Below are positions 1-13,664 of a DNA stretch of 64,000 nucleotides, piece after piece; position 1 is the first letter of the stretch; the number at the start of each line of letters is the position of its first letter. A program made the position numbers and the translations under genes. The stretch comes from Lingula anatina. Lineage: Eukaryota > Brachiopoda > Lingulata > Lingulida > Lingulidae. The notes beneath the pieces are model-generated. The model did not search any database, had not been told where the DNA came from, and saw nothing but the letters and a program-made list of their open reading frames with translations. The stretch lies in the NCBI RefSeq assembly GCF_001039355.2, contig NW_019775780.1:729810-793809 (forward strand), given 5' to 3'.

Positions 1-3000
1 GGCATCTTTCACAACCTGCTAGCAATAGTAGCAAGGCGGTGACATCAACCTCTGCCTCTGAAAAGCGTGGTATGCTGTGGCTTTATGAAGCTGTTTTATT
101 TATTTTATTATTATTATTATTATTATTGACAGAAAATCATGTTGATATGCAAATTCCACACAAATCTGGTAAACTGCATTGTCATGTTCTCTCGACTTTT
201 TAACTAAACGCAATATGTGACAGGCTGATCTGAAAAGTGAAGGAAGCCTTATTTCAGCCAGTTGTTAGATGTTTTACTAGGAGAGAAAAGTTTTTTGCAT
301 ATTGGATTATATTTTGTCAAATACCAAACCAGTATGATTTTCAAATAATTTTACTTGTATGTGTAATCATTTGAGTGGCTTTATGCTAGTGGTAAATGCA
401 TTTTAGTTTTGCTTTTCATAAATTGATAATTATTATGTATGTTTTAATTTTTTATTCCCTTAACTTTCTCATATTTTTAAGTAATAACAGATTGTTGTAG
501 AAGCTTTCAAATTTTGTTCCAGATCATTATTGAAACACTTTGAGCAAAAAGATATAAAATTGCTTTGAATGTACCTTTCTTTCCTCTATACAAAATTGCT
601 TTTTGCTTTAAATGTGTGTAGCATTATCGTACTAATGTCTTTCAGATACTTCATTAATGACAGTTCCAGAACATCTTGACAAATGCTACTTTACAATTTA
701 CATATACTGCTAGTGATAAAAATATATACAAATATATCACTATTAATATAGAGCTAAATACACAAAATTACTTGATCTTCATTTTTATATAAATCACTTG
801 ATTTGATAGCATGACATTGTTTTAGGTATGCCTTCCTTTTTTAGCTGCTTTTGATCTTTTTAAGACTAACTTAAAGATAGCCTGTAGATCATTCTGATAG
901 TTCTGATGTTCTTGTCTGCTGCTCTTTTCTGCATTAGGTTTTCTCTGTAGAAGCATTTTCTTTTCTTTTCTTTTTTCACAGATGCATTTTTTATTTCTTT
1001 AAAATCTGCATGATATCTGTGTTTGATTGCATGTCTTCAGGCTCCAGCCCAGAATCAACCTCGCCTACGAAAAACAAGCGTTTGGCTGGCTCTACTCACT
1101 TATCTGTCTCCACTTCTGCATTGTTTCGTAAGAAAAATGAGCTGTCCTTGGCTTCATCTGACAGTAGTAGTTCCAGAACCATGTCACCTGGTATGTAGAC
1201 TAACTGGAATGGTGTGTAACATTACCTGTTGTACAGAGGGAATACAGGTTGACCGTTGCTGTAGGTCTTGTGCTGGCTCCCCTGAGGATGATATATGTGC
1301 TGTGTGCATGCCAGTGAGAACTCTCAATAATGAGTGTGCATGTCTGATTATTTGCACAGTATCTAATGGGATAAGCATGATAGTTAGCATTTACACCCAG
1401 CATGATGGATAGATGATCAGAAAAAAAGATTATTGCTGCTTGTTTGACTGATTGATTAATATTCTCTTGAATGATTTTGAATTAAGTAGAGTATGCTGTG
1501 TTTGCAATTTTATGGTTATATTCTCAATGCTATCTTCAATTTGGCTGGAGAGCATGCAAATAAAAAACATACTCATTTATGCATGTGCTTGATAAATTTC
1601 TACTTCATGGCTTTTTGAATGTGCATGTTTAACTTCAGTACTGATTTGGTTGGGAGACTGCACCACCATTTAGCAACCAGACACAAAAACCATATCACAT
1701 GCTTATTGTTGTACTTAACCTGCTTTATGGCACTGCTTGGCGCAGTTTGAGACGCAGTGAGCTGCACACATTTTTTTATGTCATTGAATCCATTTGTATC
1801 CTCACCCAGTAGAAACCAATGCAATAATAGGTGCCTTTTTCCTTTGCAATCTTGGCAATATAGCTTTGTAGCATGCACGTCTCTTTTTTTCTCAGAGTTA
1901 AATAGCGTAGTCATTTTGTCATTGTTACCTCATGCTGCAATTTTCGTAACCATTGACATCCCTTTGTTTTATAAAAATCAACAGTTAGCATTTCTAGCAT
2001 TACGTTTAAATAATTTGTTTTCAATTTAAATTTTGTCCATCTCTGAAATTGTAAATCTATTAAGATCATTGATAGAAGCAGTTAGTGAATAATTTAAAAA
2101 AAACTTTTTTTCCTCACATACATATTTAGAATTTTTTCAAAGTTGGAGATTATTTCATGGATTTGCTTTATTTTTGCTTCTTTTTTTTAGCAGTGTTCCC
2201 TTCAGTACACAATGATATCCCCATCAAGCGTAGTCCTTGATCACTGATATGCCTCTTGTGACTGCATCTCTGTACAATTAGATAACATTTTAATACACAT
2301 ATTTTTAGGATTTGGTCACACTTGATTTTAAGATTATACAAGTTGCGTAATGAACTAGATACTTAATGAACCACTGATTTTATTGTCTAAGGGAAAATGT
2401 GTTTATACATATTTACTGGACTGACAATAGCAGGTGCAGCAGTGAGCATTAAGTAAAACACAAAGTGATGCATGCCCTGTGAATAGAAGCTATTGACCAC
2501 TTCTTTCCTTTATAAATCAGTCACACTTACAAATCTGCATGCCATACACTGGAGATCAGCTGGTGGCTGTCAGACATTCATTTGTTTAATGTGTAGGTGG
2601 CCTACAGAGCAGTCACATATGGTTATTGAGTGATTAATCACAAATGCTTGGTTTCTCCCATCTCTGTGTTGGCTGGCTGGCTGACAAAAAGGGGCGGTAC
2701 CCAAGTTGATCATGCACGTTTTGTTCTTAATAAAAAATTTTATGGGAGCTTCTTTCACACATTTTTGTAATAGAAATATATTCATAAAAATGTTGTTGCT
2801 TAAAAATTGAAAGTGAATAGTTATATAAGCTTATAATTTTCATATTTACCAATTTTTAAAAAGCTTTTCTGTGTAAAACATGTTTTTAGTGCATGAACAC
2901 ACAGGTACCTCAACAATTGCAATGGAAGTGGCATGGTGGAGGGAAATGAAAAAAATGTTGGTGTTGGGATTTGGCCTTTTTAAGGCAATAACATTATTAA

Positions 3001-6000
3001 CAGGTCTATTTCACCATGCTGACTTCAGGTCTTAAGGCCATCTCGGAAATCCGCCTCAACTCTTTTCTAGCCCCTTATGTTTCTCATCAACGTCGTCGCC
3101 CTCACAGCACTACGCGCTTAGAGCAAAGAAGTACTGTCGAATGCAAATATCATGTCCCACAACATCGGCGGCCGCATAGCTGCACCCGTCTAGATCAGTA
3201 TGGGCAACCTGAATGGATTCCTGTTATACGCAGGGTGGCTGAGCGTAAGGCACGCCCCCGTAGCTTTGCAGGCACCTCAGCTGGTGTGCCTCCATCGCCT
3301 GTCAGAGTGAGACAGAGCCGTAGTACAGAGAGAAAGGCCAGAGGTATATTAACCGTACTAACATAGGGTTACTGAAGGCATTTGGGTGTTATTGATCATT
3401 TGGGTTCTTTTGGTTGCAGGGCATAAAGCAGGTCAGAACACAATCAGAAATTATTTACTTTTCTTCTACTGTTCTCTTTAATTCACATAAGAAAAAAATA
3501 CTTTCAAGTTTGTTAAAAGAAAAACCTGCTTCTAGTCCTGATATTATAAAACAAACTTCAAAAACATGTCTTTAAATATTGGTGTCAGTCGAAACTCTGT
3601 GAGTGGTGATGGTTTCCTCTCTGTAACCTTTCTATCTATGTCTGAGTGAAATAGAGAGGAGTGTTTTGTGCCTGTGGTGCTGTTTATTGTGGAAGTGATT
3701 TGATTTTGATACATGAGAAGTCTGATTATTGGTGTTATGGATATGTGTGAATATTTTTCATCACTTGATTGTTGTCTTTTCTGGATGTTTTATCAAAATG
3801 GTAGGTGTACCCAAGTTCTGTTTTAGCCTCTACTCTTGAGTTAATGTATTATTGATTTTTGTAGTGCTTTACTGAGCATATAAAACATTGAAAGAATAAA
3901 AAAGGCTTTATATTGTACTCTGATAAATATTTTAGAATTTGTATATTCTTAGGGCTTGAGTGTCAGTCTGCCAGTTGATATGAAACTATACGTGTTCCCT
4001 AAGTCGTATTGAATAATTATGCAGGTGACACTTCTCGCTCCCACCAAGATTTAAACAAGCCCTTGAAGCCAGAGATCCAGCGTGCTATGGAAAGGTTGTC
4101 TCAGCCAAGGACTCCCCCTAAGCCAACAGTGGAAGACAAGGGTGAAACATCAACACCTCCCTCACATACAAAGACAGAGATTAAAAAGACTGTAGAGAGA
4201 CTGGCTCAGCCCAAGACCCCCTCAAAGCCACCTTCAGAAAGTAGTGATCACAAAGAGGAAGAGAAACATGCTACCCCTCTTAAGCCAGAGATTAAACGTA
4301 GTATAGACAGGCTAGCTCAGCCAAAAACTCCGGTGAAGGCAGAAGATAAAGTAAATCATTCTACTCCCCCTCCCAGCAAGAAGACAGCTAGGGACAGGGC
4401 CTCCCCTGCTCCAAGGGAAAGAGCATCACCTGCTCCTGCTAAAGAGGGAGTGTCCCCAGGACCTACTGCAAAGAGAGGTAAAAAAGATGAAGAAAATTTA
4501 AAGATGAAAAAGAAGTCCATAGACAGCATGGTACCACCAGCAAGGAAAGCTAGCCCTGAAGAAGCATCCCCTGGTTCAGCAGCCAAAACAGGTTCCCCTG
4601 TTCATGTTAAAAGAGCAAGCAAGGAGAGAACTCCCCAAAAGGTAATGATGTTATTAATTTATGTAGCTAGAACTAACTTACCTCATTTGTGTGTTTCCAG
4701 CAAAGCACTTGCAGCTTTGAACCAAATGTCAACATCCCCTCCCTTGTGTTTGATTTCCTACTGCATGTTATTTAATTTAGAATTATTCTTTCTTTTTAGT
4801 CATGTATAGGAGTACTGTTTAACTGATTTATTCAATTCCAAATTATCTCTGATATTATTTTTTTCAATGAGAAGGACATTTCCTTGTTTTCACTTGTTCA
4901 GTTTTAAGATGATCATTTATGTAACCCTATTGTCCTGTAAAGAGCTTTTTGATGCTTTGTGCAATAATTCTGTCCTTCTAAAGCTGCTACAAATATGATC
5001 AAAATTGACGCTTTATTGATTGTTTGTTATTAACACACATAAATTTATATATGAATAATTATGTAAATAAGTACAGAGTTATGACCTTCTCATTTCTATT
5101 GATATTGTGCATTATGACTCGACTTGCATTCTCCCTCCAACTTGATTGTGCTTGTGCTTGTGTGCAATTTTCTTTTCTTGGCTATCAAATTGTGCCATGC
5201 TTACAGGGTCCTATGCGTGCTGTGAAAGTCCACAAAACGCCAGTTTCCATTCTCAAAAAGGTTGGTGTTCCTATCTTTCCTCACTTCATTTATCTTTTTA
5301 TTATTATCATCACATTTAGTTGTTGCAAAAAAAAAATTGACTTGATGTGCTATAGATTGCTTTAGTCTTGCATGTAATGCAAAATAGCCTTAATTTTCTA
5401 TTTACTTTGTTTGTAATAGTAGATTAGCTTTATGTGAAAGTTAAATATTAAGGAATATTAGAAAGAATATCATGACTATCTGAAATACTGATAAATGTTT
5501 AGATACCTTTTTGTTGACCTGTATGTTATATATGTTTCACTAAAATGTCGAGAAGTATTTTCTTATTTATATTTCTTGATGACATTTTGCTTGCAGCTTA
5601 TAAGGGTTGATATGCAATGATAATCAATAGATATGAATGATAAATAGGTTAAATAATTGTGAATGTTTTTGCTTCATTTGATGAGCTCTGCAAATGATAT
5701 TCTTCCTGCTTTGGTATATTTAAAAGTAGAGACTGCATTTAATGTCATGTCATTTTTGGACAATTTGATTAATCTTTTAGGCCTTTTTTTCACTAAGTGT
5801 AAGGTTTTTATTTGCTAAGTACTAGTTATTTTGTGTTATGAAGCTGGAAATAAAAGTGGTATTTTCAGAGGCTTTCTTTATATCTCTTACTCTCAGATTT
5901 GGAAGTGCTTGCACATTTAAATCTCATGGTAATGCCTTTATTTACATATTCAAACGTTCCATACAGCGAAAAATCTAGCACCATGAAAAAAATAAAATGT

Positions 6001-9000
6001 TCACCTTTAAAATCCTTAAAGAAACTGCTGTTTTTGTTTTTGTGTCATTGTCTCGATATTCTTGTGAAATCAGAGTAGCTGTAAAGAAATATGATTAACC
6101 CCATTGCAAATACTGCCAAGACTCCTTCTGGCAGATTTTATTTCATTTGAACCCTCAAGGCATTTGGTTGTATGGTAGTGTTTATATGTATTTTCTGCAG
6201 TATTTAAAACTAGATTAAAAGGCTCAAGGATTCTCTCAAACATACATGTTATACGTGTCTATTTTCTTTCAGTCAAGTGGAGATTCCCCAAGAGAACCCA
6301 AACCAGAAGAGCCTAAAACCATCAAGTTTGTGGATTCAGTACAAGGTGGGGCATCAGAAACTGCACTGTCCCCAGGGGCTGAGAAAGAAACCCAGGAGGA
6401 AAAGCCACTTGAAGTTGAAGGTAAGGTTTGAAAGAAGCTTGGTATGATATAAGGCATCCAACCTTACAGATTTATTTTTGTAATGAAGAGAAATTGATAT
6501 TGAATTTCTTGTGAGTACCACGTCTTGCCATAAAGTAAAGTGATATTGATTATAAATCATGCTATGCATCTCAGCTGAATGTTTTCAGGTCTTGCACTTA
6601 AACCTGAAGTGATTGTATCTGATATATCTTAGGGGTGATGGAGATACAAATATTTTTTTAATAATTTTATCAAAAATGTTCCATTTCTTTACACAGAAAA
6701 GTTAATAGTGAAAGAAGAGAAGCCTCTGCCCCCACCAGTTCCAGGAGCTGAAGTAGAAATAACAGTTAGTGCAGCATCTGAGGAACCTGAAGCACAGGGG
6801 ATAGCAGTAGACAAAGGTGCAGCAGAACAACTAGCAGAGCATTTAGCACAGCAGCTGGAAGATACCACAGCACCTACACAGCTTGAAGTCACAGAAGAAC
6901 AAGCTCATCCAGAGGTTGAAGAACACCCAGTAGTACCAACAAAGAAGTCGGAGCCAGTGCTTCCTAAGCAGCCAGAAGTAGAGGCACCACTGCCAGCAGA
7001 GGTGAAAACAAAGACACCACCACAGAAAGAGTCACCACCATCAACACCAGAGAAGAAAGTGAAGGAGAGTAACAAGCCTGCTCAGTCCCCAGCCCTGCAA
7101 GCCAAGGAGAAACCTCTGACAGAGGAAGAGATTTACAAAGCTAAGCTGGCAGAGAAGAGACGTGAAGCCAGAGAGAAAGCTGAAAGAGAAGCAGAACTAG
7201 AGAGACAGAGGCAGGAAGAACTGAGGTATCATCAATAGCTTGGTTGCATATACATACCAAGCAACAGCAACATTAAGTTCAGATAATGTGAACTCAAGAA
7301 ACTCTGAGTTAATTCAGAGGAATTTGGCAAATGCAATTCAGAACTTTGAATCCATTGAATCTGTTTGGTAATTTCTTTCTTTTTAATGTCTTAATTTATG
7401 CCTCCTCATTGTCTAGTTCTGATTTCCGGTAGAGATATTTCTGAAATGATTCATATATTGATGCTGGCTCGAACAGAAACTGATTAGATTCTTGACTGTT
7501 CCAGTAACTTCAATATATTGTCATGGTTATGATGATAAGTGTTTACCTTCAGACGCCAAGAGGAAGAAAAGCGCAGACGTGAGGAAGAAGAACAAAAACG
7601 TTTTGAGGAGGAAGAACTAAGAATGGCTGCAGAAGCAAAACGTATTGAAGAGGAAAGATTAAGGAAAGCTATTGAAGAGGCTGACAGAAGGAGGAAAGAA
7701 GAAGAAGAGAGGATAGAAAGAGAGCAGAAAGAGGTATCAGTATGATACATTGTTAAATAAATAAAAAATGAATGCTCAAACTTTTCATTTTGAAGCACTT
7801 TCCAATCATTAGTCAATTAGTCAAATTACAAAATAAAAGTGAAATAGCATCTCTTTTAAATGTATCAAGCACTAGCTATTAATGGGAAACATTTTGTCGT
7901 ATATAGAAAGAAGAGGCAGAAGCCAGAGCCCGTGAAGAAGCAGAGCGCCTGGAAAAAGAACGTCTGGAGAGAATCAAGCGTGAGGAGGCGGAGAGACTGG
8001 AGAGAAAGAAGGTACTGTCAATTTAACAAGTTCAATGTTATTTGGTAATGGAAATTATATTTGGTGTTTACATATGTCATTGTTAGCCTCCAGTTAACTC
8101 CATTGATGAGAGAAATTTTATCTGTGGAAGCCTGCATGACTTCATTAGACAGTTGCTTCAAATTCTGTATGTGACATAGGTGGACTTGTATCTTTTGCTT
8201 GTACTTTCAGCGCTTAGAAATGATTATGAGAAGGGTGAAGACTGACAATTCTGATTCCTCTCCATCTAAGGTATTTATTTTCCTGGTCTGATATATGAAA
8301 GAAAAAATGTTTAATGGGGAACAATACCAGTCTTGTATTGGAAATTCATGAAACATGCGCTCCTCTCTAGAAACACATTCATAAATTCCAACTACAAATG
8401 CGCCATTAACTGTGACAGATTTGTGATGTGTTTGAAAATTAAATGTTGACATGCTAGAATGTAAACTCAAAGCACATATCTTTTCAAAATAATGTTTGAA
8501 ATGGGTTGCATCCAATTTTTAATGTTTTTCAAGTGTGCTTTCAACTTTTCTCATGCAATATCACAGAGCAGCAACACTACTCCAGCTAGTAACAATACTC
8601 CAGTGAAAGCAGAGGAGCCAAAACCAGAACAAAAACAGGAGGAATCACAGCCAGAGGTGCAACAGACTACAGAAACATCTCAGCCACAGAAAGAGCAAAC
8701 TCAAGAGGAACAAGTTGAACCTCCTGTACAAAAACAAGAACTAGGGTCCTCAGAGGAGAGCACTCCCACAGCAAGTCCACGCCCCTCCAGTCCTGCTTTA
8801 GCAGTGCGCCCTGCTAGTCCTGCACTCGCTGCTGATGGTGACAAGCCAAAATTCAAATCCCCACTTCTTCAAAATCTACTGGGACGGGGAAAAATTGGAA
8901 ATCGTGCTCAGTCTCCTTCAAAAGAGTTACTGGCTGATAGAGAAGAGGCAAAGGAAGAGCAAAGGGGAGAAGCAAAAGAAAAAGTTTCTCAAGCAGATGA

Positions 9001-11124
9001 AGATAAGGATGTAGACACTAAGGAAAGCACAGAACATGATCACAAAAAAGATGACATTGTTTCGAAACCCGAGCCTTCAACTGAGTTGGCAAGCTTGGGT
9101 GTCATGACATTAGACTTTTCGACACCTCTCAATCCAAGTGAAGAATCAACGGAGAGGGGAATCTCTGAATCTAGCCCTGATAAGCATACCCTCCAAGTTT
9201 CTTGTGATACAAAGAATGGACCTTTAATATCTGTGAATGATGATGCACAGGAAATAATCAGTGTGAATGAACAGGAGTCTGGCAGCTCAGAACAGACTGG
9301 TGATGTTAATGGGATGAATGAATCCAATCCTTTTGCTCAAGACTTGAGACAGATTGTTGCAGAAAGGTATGTATTGAAAGGAATTTGATGAAATGTTCAT
9401 TAAAAGTGCACTAGTTTAATATGATAAGATGGTTCTAACCATGTATATAGCCCTTAATTTTAAACATTTCAAGATGGTTTTAGCTGGAATCATTTACAAA
9501 TATTTTTAATAGACTGCGATATCCTTAACTCAGGGAGGGTAAAACAGAGGAAAACTGAACTTGATGATTTTCAGTTTGTTGTGTATATAATTCTCTTGGT
9601 ATATAATGCCAATATAAAAAGTATAGACATGAGCAAATTACAGAACTTTGTAACTTAGAATTTCTTCATTGTATAGTGTGTAGAACCTAAATACAAGAAA
9701 GTCGTTGAATTTTTTATAAAGCTATTCTCTATTCTAGCCTCCTATCATCTCAACAAGGGGCTTCTATGAGTAATGGTGGGGGAGATGCAGATCATCACCA
9801 ACCACCACCACAGCAGCAGTCCTCAGACTTTGAAGAACTAATCGATCTGTCATCAAAAACGAACAATAATATTCAGCAACAGAATGGGTCTCATCCTCAT
9901 GACCTGCCTAAGGGGCTAGGAGACCCTTTTATAGCATTTGAAGAACCCTCTCCCAAAACTCCCCCTAGTAAACAGGAGAATATAGCAGGTAGAATGCATG
10001 TCTGTGGAGACGGTGGTGGTGGTGGGGAGACTGGAGTGAGGGAGGAAAATGCATGTAAAACTAGGGCATGCAAATTAGGTCAAAGTCAAAGATGCAAAGG
10101 TGCAAAGATTAGTGCAGAAACTGGTCAGGTAACAATGAGATAGGCAGGCATTTTTAGGGGAAAAAGTTATTTTTCATTATTTGCAGTACACAAATATGTG
10201 ATCTTATCTTTAATTACAGAAAAAGAATTAATGAAAGAAAAAAGTTTTATTTGCATAAAATGATTTATTGAGGTAAAAATGTAGTTTTTCATATTATTTC
10301 CTCTATTTAAATTATTTTTCTCCTTAAACTTCAATGAATAGTTAGGTTGGTACTTCGTGTGTCTGTTCTGTCATTTTAGTTGCACCATTTCTGCACTAAG
10401 ACTGTTCCTCCATCCCTCCAATTTCTCAATTTATAGTTTGCTGACGTCGTATGTATACACATGTATGTGTATTATTGGTTTTAACAATTTGTTTGTACTT
10501 TAACAAGCTTCAAATGTAACATATTCTTATCATAGATAGTATAGATATAATGTATGTGCATTTTGGTAGGTAGCGATTGTTTTATCATATTGACTCTCAG
10601 AAATAAACATTGGTATTTGTCTGTTATTGCTTTAAGCTACATATGAAGCGAGGGTAAACATCCTACAACTTATATGAATTATTAGTGCCAGTTCCTCACA
10701 CAACAGAAATAAAATCCATGAGTCAAAAAAAAATTCTCATGGGCAGCAGAAAAGGGCTTTATAACTGCACCCTCTCCAAATTTCTGGTTTTAAGTTTGAC
10801 CTACTTATTTCCCTTCCGTTCCAAATGACACAATGTAAGAAAAAGGTATCTGTGTGAATACCATTTTGGGGGGAAATAATATAAGGAAACTAAGTTTATT
10901 AAAAGTTTCCTTTTAACTATTTGAAACTATATGGCAGCATTTGGTTTGTTTCATGGCAATAATTTGATATAAGTACTCGCTGAATATGCATCCTATAAGT
11001 ATTTGTACTGTTTATATATTTTTATCATACAATATTAAAACCAAACTTCCTGCAGTATATGTGGAAATTTGACTTCTGTTCTTCACAAGAAACTAATTTT
11101 TACATTTCAGATCTCCTGTCATAA
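1..11124 (+). CDS. MAP7: MAP7/ensconsin-family microtubule-associated protein, 3' part (13 exons)
   Basis: Family members bind the microtubule lattice with an N-terminal coiled coil and recruit kinesin-1 with a C-terminal helical MAP7 domain. Exons that splice in phase: 1-69, 1041-1190, 3029-3343, 4025-4641, 5207-5260, 6273-6420, 6697-7225, 7553-7733, 7907-8011, 8211-8270, 8567-9366, 9738-9988, 11111-11124. Together they give about 1,096 residues ending in DLLS and a stop. The N-terminal microtubule-binding part lies left of the window. Seen: low-complexity Ser/Pro/Lys regions, three 21-residue repeats in the fourth exon, then a long Glu/Arg/Lys helix (about 7100-8270) that starts near EEEIYKAKLAEKRREAREKA and ends at RLEMIMRRVK, the hallmark of the MAP7 domain. 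After it come an acidic disordered tail and the conserved-looking patch DPFIAFEE in the penultimate exon. The family call is firm; which vertebrate paralogue is closest cannot be told. Confidence 0.88.
4063..4341 (+). repeat. Three internal protein repeats in MAP7 exon
   Basis: Three 21-residue units begin at 4063, 4168 and 4279, so the spacing is 105 and 111 bases (35 and 37 codons). The shared pattern is (L/T)K(P/T)EI(K/Q)(R/K)xx(E/D)RL(A/S)QP(K/R)TPxK. Each has a short basic helix-like half followed by a QPKTP or QPRTP half containing a Thr-Pro site. The DNA has diverged more than the protein, so the units are old and held by selection at protein level. I do not know this repeat from other MAP7 proteins. 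Confidence 0.85.
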
Positions 11125-11431
11125 CACTTTGAATACAGATGTAAAAACTGACTTTCTGCCGTGCTACATTGATGTTGTTGATGGTTATTCAAGTACAACC
11201 CCCTATGTAAATGTGCACCAGCAGAATGGTGACTGTGAAGAAGCAATGCATGAGGAAACTAGAGAAGCTTGGACACTGGCTGAGACTGCCATGCAGTCCT
11301 GTGAGGAGGGCGTGATCCGAGAACTGATGCATCATGGGATAGGAGCAGGAGATGATGACAGTGAGAGTGAGGAGGGACAGATATGGAAAATGGTCCAGGG
11401 CGAGATACCATATACGCTAGATATGGTATAA
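9989..11431 (+). other. Possible alternative MAP7 C-terminus
   Basis: The reading frame of exon 9738-9988 stays open past its donor to a second phase-0 donor after 10128 (CAG|GTAACA). The last acceptor (11110/11111) opens a frame of 107 codons in that phase, ending at 11431 and rich in acidic residues (GDDDSESEEGQ). So one donor choice gives DLLS-stop at 11124 and the other gives a tail about 150 residues longer. The stretch 9989-10128 reads like intron (GT-rich, low complexity), so the short form is favoured as the main one. Confidence 0.35.
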
Positions 11432-13664
11432 ACCCCAGCCACCATGATAGAAGGATTGATGGAGGAGAAAAGCAGATATAATCAAATTGTGCTTTCTAAA
11501 GTAAAAAAAGAGTAGAGTTTTTGTCTGAACAGACCTAACCAAAAGCAGTAAAAAATGATGGAGAATGTATTTGGTGATTGTTATACTGATTACACATATG
11601 AAGATGTCAGACTTCACCAGTGACTGCTAATTGTTCAATTATGCCTAGGTTACATTTGACATGCAATGTGCATATGGAGCTTGTATCATGCCAGTATATT
11701 CCTTTCTCTGCAACCTCAGAAAGAAAGTTGTGCATCTTTGATTTTGCCAAGCCGCTGAAAATTATGACAATTTTTAAAATTGTAAATATGTTACCCATAG
11801 CTGTGTCAAAGGTTGCATTGCAAAAGCTCATATAGGACTAACACTGACTGTGAAGCAATGCAAAAACATGGAAGTGGCAAGAATTGTTAAGGAGGTTGAA
11901 TACAAGGCTCATCCTGCAAATAGATTTCTTTTGACCTAACCTCTAGGTCATGTACAAGTTAAGGCACTATGCTTGTATATAATGTAAACATGCTGTAGCC
12001 AGTAAGATGCCAACATAATTGCAAGTAAAATCATATACCATTTTGTTGCATGGCACACAAGGCAAATGTAACCTAGGCCTTAATCAAGATTTTTTTGTTC
12101 TGTTAATCTCGCCTTTTTAGGCTGTGAACCTAGTCAAGATGTTTCAAAACGTGTGAGCTTTTGGTGTAGGTAATGTGTGATATCACAATCTTCTGTGCCT
12201 CAGCTTACGTACTGCAGTGTGTTGGTTGGAGTGGAGCAGTGTGATAGGATTCCAGATGGATTTGTGTGCCAGGGTTTTCATCTAATCAGTCCCAACTCAG
12301 AACTACAAATATAGAGATGTCTTTATATATCTGTTCAGATACAGGTTTAATATATTTTTAAGCTGTTGCATAGAAAAAGTGGTATAGTACAATGATGTAC
12401 TGTATAAAATAGCCACTGGATTGAGGTGTACTAAAGATTAATAAATTAAAATAAGCCACCCAAAGATGGGATTACATTTAATGAACCTGGCCCAAGCATA
12501 TTTGGTTTCTTGTTTTGAGCTCATAATCCACGTGTTAAAATGGGGAAAATGAAACATTCCCTTGTGATGCTGATACTATCATAGAATATCTTATTAGAGA
12601 TGCTGGACTATTGTTTTTTTTTATATACTACAACTATAATAGCTTGGAGATTTACAGGAATTATTCTTGTTGCCTAAGAAGGGCAAAGTTTCTATTCAGA
12701 CAACCTGCCAATATCATTATCTGTACACTTCAACAATACTGAAATGTTCTTTGGAAATTTAAAAAGGAATTGCGATACAAGTTTGGCAAGTAAGAAAAGT
12801 ACAAACATATTTAAGATGTCAATGCTTATTGGATTGACAAACTTGATTTAGAATGTACTAGTATTTGATTCCATGGCTATAATATGCCAACGGTGACTCT
12901 GTTTAATCATCTTAAATACATGCCAATATTGATTTCAAGATAGCATCTAAAGATGTACTGGCATGGACAAAATGTTACTAACTACTGCATTATAATTAAT
13001 TTAATTCAAAGAAATCAGGTTACTTCTAACCAGTGCAATATATAAGGTACCACCTGTTGGATTCATAACATTACTTACTGTTATTTATTGTTATGGACTT
13101 CCAGCTAATAAATATTTACTTGTACTTAAATTAGTGTTAGATTGATTCTAATTGTTCATCTTTTTGGTGATGAAAGTATAACTTGACTTTCCTTAGTGCA
13201 CATTAAACAGAAAAAAAAAGTTAATCAAAGTGAAAATGATTGTATAGTGTATAAAGCATTGAATTTGTTTTTAGAAATTTCAAGTTTGGTTCATACTCGT
13301 GTATTTGAGAATTTTGGCAGGAATTTAAGTCAGCAAACTCATCTAACAAAGTAAAAATACTTTTTGCGCTGAATCAGTTATTTTATTTCGTCCAAAACTG
13401 ATATACAATACTTTTGAAACAAAAACAAACTATGTAAGGGAAAATAATAACACTGAAATCCCCCAAAGTATTCAGTGCTGCTATCAGTTCTGTACTGTCT
13501 TGAGCAAATACCGTTTTACGCATAATCGGTCTTGTATTAATCCCTTTTTAAGTCTACTTCCACGTAAACTTCAACTTTTTGTCACCTTTATTAAATTTTG
13601 TCAGAAATAATGCAAATGTAAGAATCACGATGGTGAGCTGATTGTTTGAGAATAAGAGGTGAAG
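11125..13664 (+). other. MAP7 3' UTR and MAP7-PARP16 spacer
   Basis: No supported exon here beyond the possible alternative end to 11431. AT-rich sequence with AATAAA at 12440-12445 and 13107-13112; the second, about 2 kb after the stop, is a likely cleavage signal. The 550 bases before the PARP16 start should hold its promoter, but no clear TATA box or initiator stands out. Confidence 0.6.
13107..13112 (+). promoter_or_regulatory. Candidate MAP7 poly(A) signal
   Basis: AATAAA in the context GCTAATAAATATT, followed by T-rich sequence, about 2 kb after the MAP7 stop and 550 bases before the next gene. Confidence 0.4.

Noticed and set aside
10010-10141. Gly- and Lys-rich continuation of the MAP7 frame as main coding sequence
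   Set aside because: Follows a good donor and reads like simple GT-rich intron; kept only as a possible alternative form.
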